Below, piece after piece: positions 8,725 through 17,794 of a DNA stretch of 34,074 nt (the first letter of the stretch is position 1; every line of letters starts with the position of its first letter). Where the stretch lies: contig CAJUFI010000049.1 in assembly GCA_910585665.1 (NCBI GenBank), positions 1 through 34,074 on the forward strand. Reading direction: 5' to 3'. A program made the position numbers and the translations under genes. The DNA comes from an uncultured Acetatifactor sp. (GTDB lineage Bacteria; Bacillota; Clostridia; Lachnospirales; Lachnospiraceae). The notes under the pieces are model-generated. The model did no database searches, had not been told where the DNA came from, and was given only the letters and a program-made list of their open reading frames with translations.

Positions 8725-11700
8725 TCAGTCAGTTGTCATCTGGTCTACGATCTCCACCCGGATGGAGCGGTTCCGCAGCAGCTTCGCGCCCTCTCCCATG
8801 CGCTCCTCCATATACCACCGTACTACGTCCCCGAAAGACTGGCGCCCGGTCTGTACGGGAAATCCCTTTCCCCAGACGAGGCATGGCGCTTCCAGGGGAT
8901 AGTCGGCTTCCTCCTGCCGCTGTTCTCCGCCTGGTTTTTCTCCTTCCTCTTCCTCCTGGGATTCCCCGTGGAAATCCCTGCGGGAATCCTCCGCCAGAAG
9001 CCGCTCCTGCAGCTCCAGCAGATCCAGGTTCAATTCCTCCACATGGCTTGCGGTGAGGGACAGCACGCTCCCCTCGCCCTCCCTGTTCCCCAGGGCCTGG
9101 CTGATGGTCAGGACGTTCACCCAGTCCGGCAGACCTTTCTCCAGGGCGGCGTCCAGCCACCTGGCAAAGGTCTCCCACAGCCGGCATCCGCCGAATACGG
9201 TGAAATAATCAGCCGCAGTCTGCCTGGTCTCCTGTACGGACTGCTGGAAATCCGTCTCTCTGTAGCAATATTCCAGCCTGTGGTCAAGTCTGGATACGGT
9301 GAGGAGCCCTTCATAGGTCTCCACCTCCGTGACGCCCTCCAGCTCCGCGGCCAGGTAGTCCGCCAGCAGCTTGTCCAGGCTGTCTGCACGATACATTTTG
9401 ATGGCTCCATCGGCGTAGAACGTGCCGCTGTCCCCCTGGTAGACGCACAGAGGGCCATAATCGGACTGGGTGGAATATTTGAATCCCCATCCGAAACGCC
9501 CTATGTAGCGCTTTCCCTCCTTAATCTTCGTCCGGGCGACATCCATATGGAAACGCAGGGTTCTCTCATGCTCTGTGGAATGGACGGCAATGGGGAAGCC
9601 GAAGGGCGACAGGGCAGCGTAGAATACCTTGTCGTGGCGGCGCTCCTTCTGCCTCCCGTAGCGGAGCACGCAGTAGCCCTCCGGGTCTTCCGGGAATCCC
9701 ATGCTCTTTAGGATTGCCTGGGCTTTCTGGAGCAGATCCATGCCCTCCAGGTTCTCTGCCGACATGCGCACTGGTTTCGGCTGGCGCAGCAGCTGCAGGA
9801 TTTCCCGCACAGCCTTTTCCGCTTCTGCATCCGGTCCTGAAATCTGTGCGGTGGTTCCCTCTAGTGCCGGCGCGTCCCAGCGCAATCCTTTCTCATATAA
9901 TTCTTTCCAGAGCATTTCTGTCCATGGCAATTCCTTCCAGCCAAACTCAGCCCTTCTGAAGATTCTGTCCTCCCAGCCAAACTCCATCTGGCGATAGATG
10001 CGGATTCCCTCCCCGGACACCACCGCCCGGAAGCAGAACCTCTCCTGTTCTTCGTAATAGATTGCTTTTGTGCCAGATGGCAGACGGTCATTGTCCGCGG
10101 CCAGGAGCCTGGCAACCAGGGGACAGATGTGGGGATGCAGGGGAAGCTTTCCCAGCCACTGCTGAATCAGCTCCTCCGCCTCCTTCCGCTCGGAAAGCTC
10201 AATGGCTGTCACCCCCAGCATAAAGAAAAAATCCTGAACCCGGGCTGCCTGTGTTGAAGCCGTCGTCTCTATTTGGGCTTGCACTCCGGGTCGCCCCTCT
10301 GAATCCACGGTCTGTACATGAGCATGCATGCCGGACTGTTCCTCCGAATCTGTCTGCGATATATGGGCTTGCGCCTGTCCATGCTCCGAGGCCCACCGGC
10401 GCAGCTCGCCAAAGGTCAGGACAGGGAACAGTACCGGCGCTTCCTCCACAAAGTACAGGCAGAAATGGTAATGGAACTCCACCCGCAGGGTTCTCCCATC
10501 CGGCAGGGTGCATGTGGCGCTCACCGGGGCAGGGATGGACTCCGTCTCCTGACAGAATCCGGTAAAGGCCTTCTGCCATGCTTTGGATGGGGCATAAAGA
10601 TGGCGGATATAGGCCGGAAGGTAGCACTCCCCGTCCATCTCGTAGAGATATCCGTCCTCCCATTCTCCCCGGATCCTCCCATGGCGGAAGCCGTATCCCC
10701 GCATCAGGTAGTACTGCCAGAACTCCGGGCTATCCTCCAGCCTTTCCATGTCCACAGGGGGAAAGGACAGCTGGAAGCGGTAGTCAATCTCCCGGCACAT
10801 CTGCTCTGTGGCCAGGGAGCGCAGCAGGCTTTCCAGAAGTTCCGTGCGCCTGGGCTCCGGGAAATCCCCCTGTTCCAGGGAGCGGATGAGGCCCTCTGTC
10901 AGGGAACGGGGCATCACAAGCCGCTTGGCTCCTGCGTAGAGTCTGTCGAACAGGCCTCTGTCCTTCTGTACCTCTTTCCACTCGGGCATGGCGAACAGGG
11001 CCTCCACCCGCTCTTTGATCTCAGGGGTTTCCTCGTAGATGGATTTCTCGTAGTTGTTCTGGTTGTCATTGATAATCCGGGAGCAGACACGGTATACTTT
11101 CGTGACCTTCTGTTCCAGGCCGTCCTGACCGAAGAGCAGCTCCTCTACCTGGGGGAGCTGGACAAGCACCTGCTCCTTCAGGGCCCCATACAGGCCTCTG
11201 GTGCTGCTGCGGTCCAACTCCCGGAAAGAGAATTTCTGGTACAGGAATTTCAGCACACAGTCAGGCAGGCGCTGGTCTTTCAGCCACTGGACGTAGAGCT
11301 TTACCACGCATTCGCTGCGGCTCTCGTAGTCTGCCCCTCCCAGCCGTTTTCCATTGCGCTCGTAGAGGTAGTGCACCTGCCCGAAGCCCAGGATGTGCTG
11401 CCAGGTCTCCTTGTCCGCCTCTGTCAATTGTCCTTTCTGCCCCATTTCCTTTAAGGTCAGATAGTCTGTAAAGGCATTATGGCGCACCTTGTTGGCGGGC
11501 TGCTTGAGCATGCGGCGGGTCATGGATTTCAGGTCGCAGTCCCAGCCCTGTCTGTTGAAGATTTCCGCTATCTGTTTCCTGGCCGGAAGGGTCTGCTCCA
11601 CGGAAACCTTGTACCATTCCTTGGGGTATTTCATGCCCTGGCCATATTCTTCTCCGGCGAAGTGGGGAATCAGGGCATAGGCGATGGCAAGCTCCTGGAG

Positions 11701-12252
11701 CAGGCCCGCGGGCAGATTGTCGCAGGGGTGAAGCTGCTGTTCCATCAGGTAGGTGTACAGGCCTCTGGCGAAATCCTCTGTGTATTGCTCTCTGAGGAAA
11801 GCCTCTGACAGGAAAAAGCGCTTCCAGGTGTCGGCTGCTTTGGCCTGTTTGGGATTTGTGAACAGGGTGATGAAGTCATGCAGGGCGCCTGTTTCCATGC
11901 TCTGCTGTATGGCTTTTTGACGGGCATCGGCCAGGCGCTCCAGCAGGGAAGCGGATTCTTCTTTGTCCTTTTCATTTCCTGTGCCAGTATTTAATTGGGT
12001 AAATTCTGTGTGGTTGCTGTTCCTGTCTTCCTCACCGCTTCTGCTGATTCTGTTCTCACTGCTTCCATCGGCTTCGGCTGTCCTGGCAAGGCTCAGGGCC
12101 TGTCTGTAGGCCTGGTTCAGCTCCACGAAGTATTCCGGCTCCTCCTCCGGGTGGTGGAGCCTGGACTGGGCCGCATAGGCACTGCGGATGGTCTTTTTAT
12201 CGGAAGTGGGGGCTATCCCCAGAAACGTCCATATATCACTCTTCATCGCCAT
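8725..12252 (-). CDS. Giant J-domain co-chaperone (1175 aa)
   Basis: The N-terminal 60 residues form a J domain (DIWTFLGIAP, then KTIRSAYAAQSRL, then HHPEEEPEYFVELNQAY). The usual HPD tripeptide reads HPE. The rest is a long, mainly helical region without a domain I can name. It includes a linker near residues 620-665 with imperfect TDSE..G repeats and a duplicated EFGW segment near residues 755-775. The gene overlaps the upstream Hsp70 by 17 bases, so translation is probably coupled and the product probably serves that Hsp70. Start is ambiguous: ATG at 12252 or 12246, both behind G-rich sites. Similar Hsp70/J-protein pairs occur in Lachnospiraceae but their clients are unknown. The HPE variant may weaken classical J activity. 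Confidence 0.85.
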   Translation of the reverse strand: MAMKSDIWTFLGIAPTSDKKTIRSAYAAQSRLHHPEEEPEYFVELNQAYRQALSLARTAEADGSSENRISRSGEEDRNSNHTEFTQLNTGTGNEKDKEESASLLERLADARQKAIQQSMETGALHDFITLFTNPKQAKAADTWKRFFLSEAFLREQYTEDFARGLYTYLMEQQLHPCDNLPAGLLQELAIAYALIPHFAGEEYGQGMKYPKEWYKVSVEQTLPARKQIAEIFNRQGWDCDLKSMTRRMLKQPANKVRHNAFTDYLTLKEMGQKGQLTEADKETWQHILGFGQVHYLYERNGKRLGGADYESRSECVVKLYVQWLKDQRLPDCVLKFLYQKFSFRELDRSSTRGLYGALKEQVLVQLPQVEELLFGQDGLEQKVTKVYRVCSRIINDNQNNYEKSIYEETPEIKERVEALFAMPEWKEVQKDRGLFDRLYAGAKRLVMPRSLTEGLIRSLEQGDFPEPRRTELLESLLRSLATEQMCREIDYRFQLSFPPVDMERLEDSPEFWQYYLMRGYGFRHGRIRGEWEDGYLYEMDGECYLPAYIRHLYAPSKAWQKAFTGFCQETESIPAPVSATCTLPDGRTLRVEFHYHFCLYFVEEAPVLFPVLTFGELRRWASEHGQAQAHISQTDSEEQSGMHAHVQTVDSEGRPGVQAQIETTASTQAARVQDFFFMLGVTAIELSERKEAEELIQQWLGKLPLHPHICPLVARLLAADNDRLPSGTKAIYYEEQERFCFRAVVSGEGIRIYRQMEFGWEDRIFRRAEFGWKELPWTEMLWKELYEKGLRWDAPALEGTTAQISGPDAEAEKAVREILQLLRQPKPVRMSAENLEGMDLLQKAQAILKSMGFPEDPEGYCVLRYGRQKERRHDKVFYAALSPFGFPIAVHSTEHERTLRFHMDVARTKIKEGKRYIGRFGWGFKYSTQSDYGPLCVYQGDSGTFYADGAIKMYRADSLDKLLADYLAAELEGVTEVETYEGLLTVSRLDHRLEYCYRETDFQQSVQETRQTAADYFTVFGGCRLWETFARWLDAALEKGLPDWVNVLTISQALGNREGEGSVLSLTASHVEELNLDLLELQERLLAEDSRRDFHGESQEEEEGEKPGGEQRQEEADYPLEAPCLVWGKGFPVQTGRQSFGDVVRWYMEERMGEGAKLLRNRSIRVEIVDQMTTD

Positions 12253-14098
12253 CCCCCTCTCCCCCTTCGCCCCGGTTCTCTTTCCTGCTGTTCCAATCCT
12301 CTACCCGGTCATCCTGCTCCTCTCCTTCGCTGTCCCGGCTCTCTTCTCCGTCCCCCCAGTCCTCGTCCTCTTCCTCCCAGCTTTCAAAGGCTCTCCCGTC
12401 AAACAGCCTCTCCTCTTTTGTTTCCTGGGCCTCCTCCAGCATGTTCAGCCAGGCTCTGGCATTCTCCTGGGCATTCCTGACTGCTTTCTTTCTGCCGCTG
12501 CACAGTCCCCGGGTAACGTAGCCTATCATGGCTCCGATCCGCTCCCGCCGCTCTCCGGTGCTGTTCTCGAAGTATGCCAGGAAGCGGGCCAGCATTTCCC
12601 GGTTTGCGGGCTGTTCTATGGGCGGCAGCATGATTTTCTCCATCTCCTTTGTGTACCGCTCCAGCTCTTCGGCGGTCAGGGCCTGGTTGGCCAGGAGAAT
12701 CTGTCTGCGCTCTCCCATCTCATTTTCCACGGACACGTGCAGGATGCCGTTGATGTCATAGGTGAACTGCACGTCCACCCAGGCCTGTCCCGCGGGCTTC
12801 AGAGCCACCTCTATGGCCACTTCTCCCAGGTATACATTGTCGTCCACATAGTACTCTTCCCCCTGATAGATCTTCACCAGGATTTCCCTCTGGTAGTCGC
12901 TGGTGGTGACGAAGCGGTTCCTGCAGGAAGCCGGAAGAGTGGAATTGCGCTCGATCATGGGGCTTAGGACATTCTTGTCCTGGCCGCTTCTGTTGCGGAC
13001 GCCTATCCCCAGGGTAAAAGGGCACACATCGGTCAGGAGCATGTCCCGGATTTCCTCCCCGCGCCTGCGGATCCCGGCGTAAATCCCCGCTCCCAGGGCC
13101 ACCACCCGGTCTGTCTGGTCCAGCACCACAGGCTCTTTCCCCAACAGCTCTGCCAGGAACCGACGCACCACTCCCAGCCTGGAAGAGCCGCCCACCATGA
13201 CCAGGTCGTCTATCTGGGACACTCGGGAGTCCGCGTCCTCCAGGAGGTGCAGGAAGAGCTGTTTCATCTTCTCGAAAAGGGGCATGCAGAGCTCAAAGAG
13301 GATGTCCTCGGTGAGCCGGGCCCTGCATGTCCTTCCCTCCACGGTGAGCTCCATATCCGCATGTCCCCCGGCGGACAGGGCGCGTTTGGACTGCTCGGCC
13401 AGGTGCCTGATCCGGGCCAGGGCCTCCAGGGGCAGAGCCTCCTCCGCAAGGGCATTTTCACGGCAGAAATAGGACTGGATGGCCCTGTCGATGTCGTCCC
13501 CGCCCAGATGGTTATCCCCGGCCACGGCTACGATTTCTATCACATTGTCGAAGCATTCCACATAGGACAGGTCCAGCGTCCCGCCTCCGAAATCAAAGAT
13601 GATTAATGTCCTGTCTTCCTCTCCCATGGCCATCCGGTAAGCCAGGGCAGCCGCCGACGGCTCGTTGATCAGGCGCTCCACCTTAAGCCCTGCCACCTGG
13701 GCCGCCTTTTTCGTGTCGCTCCTCTGTTTGTCGTTAAAATAGGCCGGAACCGTCACGATGGCCTCCTCAATCTCCTCCTGAAGCAGGCGCTGGGCATTCC
13801 TTTTCAGCCGCTCCAGCACCATGGCCGACAGCTCCATTGGGGTGTACGTCCTGCCGCCCAGCCTGTACTCCTTTGCCGTGCCCATAAAGCACTTGAAAGA
13901 ACCCACCGTGTCGGACGGGTGGGTCAGCAGCCGCTCCTTTGCCGCCGCCCCTAGCAGAAATCCCTCCCCGCCCACATACCCTACCACGCTGGGGAAGAGC
14001 ACCTCCCCGTCCTCACAGGGAATCAACTCCAGCCTGCCGTCCCTCCAGCAGACCGCCAGGCTGTTCGTCGTCCCCAGGTCTATGCCTATGATTGCCAT
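12236..14098 (-). CDS. Hsp70-family chaperone (DnaK/HscC-like), acidic tail
   Basis: This 620-residue protein has a complete Hsp70 nucleotide-binding domain: GIDLGTTNS at the N-terminus, EAIVTVPAYFNDKQR, NEPSAAALAY, IIFDFGGGTLDLS and LVMVGGSSRLG. A short substrate-binding region follows (PFTLGIGVRN, then a beta-sandwich with ILHVSVENEMG). The C-terminus is a long Glu/Asp-rich tail with no DnaK EEVD-like motif. It resembles HscC-type accessory Hsp70s rather than housekeeping DnaK, and grpE and dnaJ are not adjacent. The start at 14098 (MAIIGIDLG) is set by GGGAGG seven bases upstream. It is the first gene of a two-gene operon with the giant J protein. A -10 and a tandem-repeat leader lie upstream. 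Confidence 0.92.
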   Translation of the reverse strand: MAIIGIDLGTTNSLAVCWRDGRLELIPCEDGEVLFPSVVGYVGGEGFLLGAAAKERLLTHPSDTVGSFKCFMGTAKEYRLGGRTYTPMELSAMVLERLKRNAQRLLQEEIEEAIVTVPAYFNDKQRSDTKKAAQVAGLKVERLINEPSAAALAYRMAMGEEDRTLIIFDFGGGTLDLSYVECFDNVIEIVAVAGDNHLGGDDIDRAIQSYFCRENALAEEALPLEALARIRHLAEQSKRALSAGGHADMELTVEGRTCRARLTEDILFELCMPLFEKMKQLFLHLLEDADSRVSQIDDLVMVGGSSRLGVVRRFLAELLGKEPVVLDQTDRVVALGAGIYAGIRRRGEEIRDMLLTDVCPFTLGIGVRNRSGQDKNVLSPMIERNSTLPASCRNRFVTTSDYQREILVKIYQGEEYYVDDNVYLGEVAIEVALKPAGQAWVDVQFTYDINGILHVSVENEMGERRQILLANQALTAEELERYTKEMEKIMLPPIEQPANREMLARFLAYFENSTGERRERIGAMIGYVTRGLCSGRKKAVRNAQENARAWLNMLEEAQETKEERLFDGRAFESWEEEDEDWGDGEESRDSEGEEQDDRVEDWNSRKENRGEGGEGDGDEE

Positions 14099-14139
14099 AT
14101 CCATACCTCCCAGTTCTTTTTCAGGGCTTGCGTTGCCAT

Positions 14140-14224
14140 TCTTCCATGGAATTCTCTTCTTCCATTGGAATGCACTTCTTCCATTGGAATGCACTTCTTC
14201 CATTGGAATGCACTTCTTCCATTT
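14140..14224 (-). repeat. 19-bp tandem repeat in the hsp70 leader
   Basis: Three near-identical 19-bp units and a diverged fourth read CATTCCAATGGAAGAAGTG on the minus strand. Each contains the imperfect palindrome TTCCA-TGGAA. They lie between the -10 box (14226-14231) and the hsp70 ribosome binding site, so they are probably transcribed. A related 18-bp unit occurs inside the WYL regulator gene at 22821-22862. Confidence 0.85.
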
Positions 14225-14225
14225 G

Positions 14226-14231
14226 ATTATA
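14226..14231 (-). promoter_or_regulatory. -10 box upstream of hsp70
   Basis: TATAAT on the minus strand, followed about 8 bases later by the repeat array. No good -35 lies 16-18 bases upstream, so either an activator is needed or the promoter is weak. A TTGACA further upstream is too distant to pair with it. Confidence 0.4.
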
Positions 14232-14439
14232 CTACTTTTGCGCCCTGTTTTCTACTGCTATGCTAAAAGGAAGTTGTCAAAAAGAATCAACAGGAACAAG
14301 CAGATAGCCTATTCCCTCCGGACAGCCATTGCGGTATAATGTTGACTCGTAAAGACATCGTGTCAGCTTCTGGTTCCATGCACTGGAACACACGACGAGA
14401 AAGGATATGAAAAATGATTCCTGCGATTTATACTGCTTA

Positions 14440-14540
14440 AGGAATTGTCTACAAATAACTGCTGCAAGTTTATGGCAATTTTTATTGTATTTCCGGGCTT
14501 TTGCCTGAAGCAATTGCAGCAGTTATTTTCCGACAATTCC
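14440..14540 (-). mobile_element. 101-bp MITE, copy A
   Basis: This is one of three copies of a 101-bp non-coding element (others 23540-23640 and 25802-25902, opposite orientation). It has about 27-bp terminal inverted repeats containing AAATAACTGCTGCAA and outer ends GGAATTGTC/GACA(A or C)TTCC. It is flanked by TA on both sides (14438-14439 and 14541-14542). The TA duplication is typical of elements mobilised by IS630/Tc1-mariner transposases. No transposase is encoded in the window. Confidence 0.85.
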
Positions 14541-14568
14541 TAACGATTTCACTTGCCGTGAAACCAGA

Positions 14569-14629
14569 CTGCATAACGCTGACTGGTTCAATCGCTTGAT
14601 TGCATTAGGCAGTATTCAGCGTTATGCAG
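14569..14629. repeat. 61-bp hairpin element with 14-bp perfect arms
   Basis: CTGCATAACGCTGA (14569-14582) is perfectly inverted at 14616-14629. The 33-base loop contains a second small hairpin (CAATC-gctt-GATTG). No T-run follows, so it is not an obvious terminator. It lies between MITE copy A and degraded gene fragments, and may be another small mobile or folded element. Confidence 0.6.
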
Positions 14630-14674
14630 TATATGACAGACGAAGCATCCGGAAATTCTTGGAGAAGCAGGCCC
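14626..14674 (+). pseudogene. Nitroreductase N-terminal remnant
   Basis: The plus strand reads AVYDRRSIRKFLEKQA. This closely resembles the first conserved segment of the nitroreductase family (RRSIRKF binds FMN). Homology ends abruptly at the ProX-like remnant. The upstream part is replaced by the 61-bp hairpin. Too short for certainty. Confidence 0.4.
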
Positions 14675-14987
14675 AAGGAAACTGCCGCCTACGGCCTGTT
14701 GGACAGTCTTAAAGTCCCCTAAAAACCTGTTTCTGCGCAATCAGCAGGCAACCCGTTTTTATCTGCTGATGATGCCGGCGGATAAAAAGTTCAAGACAAA
14801 GGAGCTTTCAAAGCAGATTGGAAGCGCCAGGCTCTCCTTTGGGGAACCGGAATTCATGGAACGCTTCCTGGGGATTTCCCCGGGCTCGGTCAGCGTCCTG
14901 GGACTGATGAACGATGCGGAGAACCGGGTACAGCTCCTGATGGACCGGGATGTGCTGAAAGGGACTTATTTCGGCTGTTGGAGCTGA
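14675..14987 (+). pseudogene. ProX/YbaK prolyl-tRNA deacylase, internally deleted
   Basis: The fragment KETAAYGLLDSLKVP (14675-14719) is the N-terminus of a ProX-type trans-editing deacylase, which clears Ala-tRNAPro. After a frameshift and a deletion of about 35-40 codons the sequence resumes as KNLFLRNQQATRFYLLM. It then continues through DKKFKTKELSKQIGSARLSF and GSVSVLGLMND to VLKGTYFGC. The C-terminal 35-40 residues are missing. The 72-residue open frame at 14769-14987 is only the middle of the protein and is not functional. Confidence 0.75.
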
Positions 14988-15074
14988 AGGGAGACCCGAA
15001 TCCTGCTCCTTCCGATGAAGAACCGGACGGCATCATAGAGGAATGTATATGATAGAAAAACCAGCATCTCTGAG

Positions 15075-15117
15075 AAAAAAGCACCCCAAAGATATGCGCC
15101 ATACCTTTCAGGGTGCT
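15075..15117 (-). terminator. Intrinsic terminator downstream of thrS remnant
   Basis: On the minus strand AGCACCC pairs with GGGTGCT, followed by TTTTTT (complement of the A-run at 15075-15080). It lies about 70 bases after the thrS remnant stop and is its likely original terminator. Confidence 0.75.
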
Positions 15118-15187
15118 GATTGACGGTTTCATGTTCTGTGCGGTTTCTGGGATTTTCTCTACTGCCGTGGCATGAAAGACATGTTTT

Positions 15188-16236
15188 TCAGGTTCCTTCC
15201 TCACGAAGCATCTCAAGCAGCTGTTCCAAAGGCATCCTGCCCAGATTCCCCTCCCCTCTCCTGCGGACAGACACGCTGCCAGCCTCCGCTTCCTTTTCCC
15301 CAACGATGAGCATATAGGGAATCCTTTCCATTTGAGCCGTCCTGATCTTCCAGCCTATCTTCTCGCCTTTTATGTCCGTTTCGCAGCGCAGCCCCTCCTT
15401 TTTCATGCGGCTTTCGATTTCCCGGGCATAGCCGATATATCTGTCCGAAATGGGCAGCACCTTCACCTGCGGGTGCCGGATTTTTCGTTCCTGTGAATCA
15501 GGCCCAGCTCGCTGAAGCGCAGGGGCAGGTCGCGATAGGAGCGGGGCTCCATCTGGTAGACCAGCATGCCGCCGGGGCAGCTCATGGGCTTCACGCAGAA
15601 GTCCGCCCCGTCGATGGCCGTGGTGTACATATTGTCCCGGTAATGCTCCCAGTGCCCGGAGGTCTCCCAGAGCTGGCGGTTCAGGATGACGGGCGTGGAA
15701 ATCTCCTGGTACCCTTCCCTGGCGTGGAGCTGCCTCCAGTAATCGATGAGGAGATTCTTCAATATCAGTCCCTTGGGAAGAAAGAACGGGAAGCCCGGCC
15801 CCTCTTTGAACAGCGCGAACAAGCCCAGCTCCCTGCCCAATTTCCTGTGGTCCCTCTTCTTCGCCTCCTCCAGGCGGTTCAGATGCTCCTCCAGCAGCTC
15901 CTGGCTGGGAAAGGACGTGCCGTAAATCCTGGTGAGCATCGGATTCCTCTCGTCGCCCCGCCAGTAGGCCCCCGCTACGGACAGCAGTTTAAATGCCCTG
16001 ACCGCGCTGGTGTAGGCCACATGAGGGCCTGCGCACAGTTCCACATATTCCCCCTGGCGGCAGAAGCTGATTTCCTCATCTTCCGGCAGCTCCCGCAGAA
16101 TCTCCGCCTTGAAGGTCTCGCCCCTCTCTTCCATGGCAGAAGGGCCAGACGCCGCTTCCGGCGCAGCCAACGATTTGGCCGGCCGGGGCTCCGTTTTTCT
16201 TGCATATGGCTTCATGCTATGACATAATGAAAGCAT
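15188..16236 (-). pseudogene. thrS: Threonyl-tRNA synthetase, N-truncated and core-deleted
   Basis: Two adjacent frames form one gutted thrS. Frame 15463-16236 covers the end of the editing domain (EEISFCRQGEYVELCAGPHV), the start of the class II catalytic domain and motif 2 up to LGLIHRNEKSG. Frame 15188-15466 is the C-terminal anticodon-binding domain (QVKVLPISDRYIGYA, PYMLIVGEKEAE). Between them about 220 residues of the catalytic core are deleted, and the junction near 15470 is out of frame. The TGS domain and most of the editing domain are also gone; homology starts near 16140. Normal ThrRS is about 640 residues. It cannot aminoacylate, so another thrS must exist elsewhere. Confidence 0.9.
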
Positions 16237-16322
16237 CTCTCTTTTCCGTGCAGAAACAGAGAGGAAAAAAGCCCTGCGGCTATGGTATAGTAAGAGCAGG
16301 CGAAAAGATTGGAGATTAAATC

Positions 16323-17174
16323 ATGGAATGGATCGAGCGCTTGAATGACGCAATAAGCTATATCGAGGAGCATCTGACGGAGGAAATCGACATGAATCAG
16401 CTGGGGCGGATCGCCTGTTGTTCCTCCTACCATTTCCAGCGGATGTTCACCTATATGGCGGGAGTTCCCCTGTCCGAGTACATCCGCAGGAGGAAGATGT
16501 CCCTGGCCGCCGTGGATCTCCAGGGCAGGGGCATGAAGATCATCGATGTGGCGGGCAAGTACGGGTACAGCTCTCCCACTGCCTTCAACAGGGCCTTCCA
16601 GTCCGTCCACGGCATCGCCCCCTCCTCCCTGAAAAAGGAAGGGGTTTCCGTGAAATCCTTCCCGCCCATCACCTTCAAAATCACAGTCAAAGGAGTGGAA
16701 GAAATGAACTACCGAATCGAGACGAAAGAGGCCTTCCGCATCGTAGGCGTGTCCGTGCCTCTGGACAAGGACATCGAGAAGAACTTCGCGGTGATTCCCG
16801 CCAAATGGGGAGAAATCGCCGCGAACGGCACATTGCAACGGCTGACGGGCATGATGGACACGCAGCCCATGGGCGTGCTTGGCATCAGCACCTGTAATGA
16901 CACAGAGCCCTGGCGGTATTACATCGCCGTAAGCTCCACCCAGGCAGCGGATGGCCTGGAGGAATACACCGTGCCGGCAGCCACCTGGGCCGTGTTCCCC
17001 GGGTCGGGCACCAACCAGTCCATCCAGGAGCTGGAGCGGCGCATCGTGACGGAATGGCTGCCCACCTCCGGGTACGAGTACGGCAACGCCCCCGATGTGG
17101 AGGTCTACCTGAACCCTGACCCGGCGAATGCGCAGTATGAGGTGTGGATCCCTGTGGTGAAACGGCAGGGGTAG
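16323..17174 (+). CDS. AraC-family regulator with GyrI-like effector domain
   Basis: This 283-residue protein has an N-terminal AraC double helix-turn-helix (NQLGRIACCSSYHFQRMF; DVAGKYGYSSPTAFNRAFQSVHG) and a GyrI-like effector domain from about residue 125. It ends in YEVWIPVVKRQG. It is homologous to the regulator at 4554-5441, in the same order of domains. The start at 16323 has GGAG eight bases upstream. It is divergent from the thrS remnant and convergent with the Rpn fragment, so no clear partner gene is adjacent. Likely a ligand-responsive activator. The nearby stand-alone GyrI-like protein (18642-19124) may recognise related ligands, which is inference. Confidence 0.9.
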   Translation: MEWIERLNDAISYIEEHLTEEIDMNQLGRIACCSSYHFQRMFTYMAGVPLSEYIRRRKMSLAAVDLQGRGMKIIDVAGKYGYSSPTAFNRAFQSVHGIAPSSLKKEGVSVKSFPPITFKITVKGVEEMNYRIETKEAFRIVGVSVPLDKDIEKNFAVIPAKWGEIAANGTLQRLTGMMDTQPMGVLGISTCNDTEPWRYYIAVSSTQAADGLEEYTVPAATWAVFPGSGTNQSIQELERRIVTEWLPTSGYEYGNAPDVEVYLNPDPANAQYEVWIPVVKRQG

Positions 17175-17260
17175 AATCGATCTGGAGCCGCCGAGCCTGT
17201 GACATGTCAGCCGCTACAGGCCCATCGGCCCCTTTTCCATGGTTGGAGCCTGCCCCGCAC

Positions 17261-17752
17261 TCAGCCCAGAGGAACCTTCAAAATCAGCCTTTCAAACTCC
17301 TCAATGCTCCTGGAATGCGCCGCCAGTTTGTGCCATTCCCGCAGAATATCCAGGTTCTTTTGTTCCTGAATCCGCTTCTCCAGCTCCTTTGGTATCACAC
17401 CGATATCCTCCAGCAGTTCCATTATAGCCTCAGCCTTTCCCTCGGCTTTTCCCTCGGCTTTTCCCTCGGCTTTTCCCTCGTCCTTTCCTTCCTCCCGAAT
17501 CCGCTTCTCTATTTCATACCATTTCATATACGCCAGTCCCACTTCCCTGTCTGATTTTACTCCCATCACCATCTCGTGCAGCCTTGTCAGCCCCCTGGAT
17601 CTGGCATTCTCCGCTGTGGAATCCTCCATGTACTGGGCAAGCTGCCGCAGCTCCTTTGGCGGATTCCCTTCTGTCCCCTTTGTGTACAGGAATACTGTCC
17701 TGGCCCCGTCCTCATAGAGCAGATTCCGTATCCAGACGGCTGTCTGATGACA
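17261..17752 (-). pseudogene. Rpn/PD-(D/E)XK transposase family, C-terminal fragment
   Basis: The frame reads AVWIRNLLYEDGARTVFLY, TKGTEGN and then QLAQYMEDSTAENARS, MVMGVKSDREVGLAYMKW. This is the C-terminal half of the Rpn family (recombination-promoting nuclease/putative transposase, PF12784-like). The nuclease core at the N-terminus is missing and homology stops near 17752, right before the MutM-like gene. A GKAE repeat (four tandem 12-bp units) lies near 17445-17480, as is typical for the family's tail. The 122-residue open frame 17261-17629 starts at an internal Met. Confidence 0.7.
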
Positions 17753-17794
17753 AGCCGGTGGAACTGTCCGAAATCAGGGAGGAAAACTCTTTCC

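Noticed and set aside
8551..11454. Plus-strand open frames of 386 and 378 codons opposite the J protein
   Set aside because: Low-complexity Pro/Leu/Arg-rich translations typical of antisense to a GC-rich gene.
14140..14224. CIRCE or CtsR operator for hsp70
   Set aside because: The repeat core TTCCA-TGGAA does not match the TTAGCACTC inverted repeat or the CtsR heptamer.
14277..14513. 78-codon frame (and similar ones at 23567 and 25829) starting MLQAKARKYNKN
   Set aside because: The shared start is simply the MITE read through; the rest differs at each locus.
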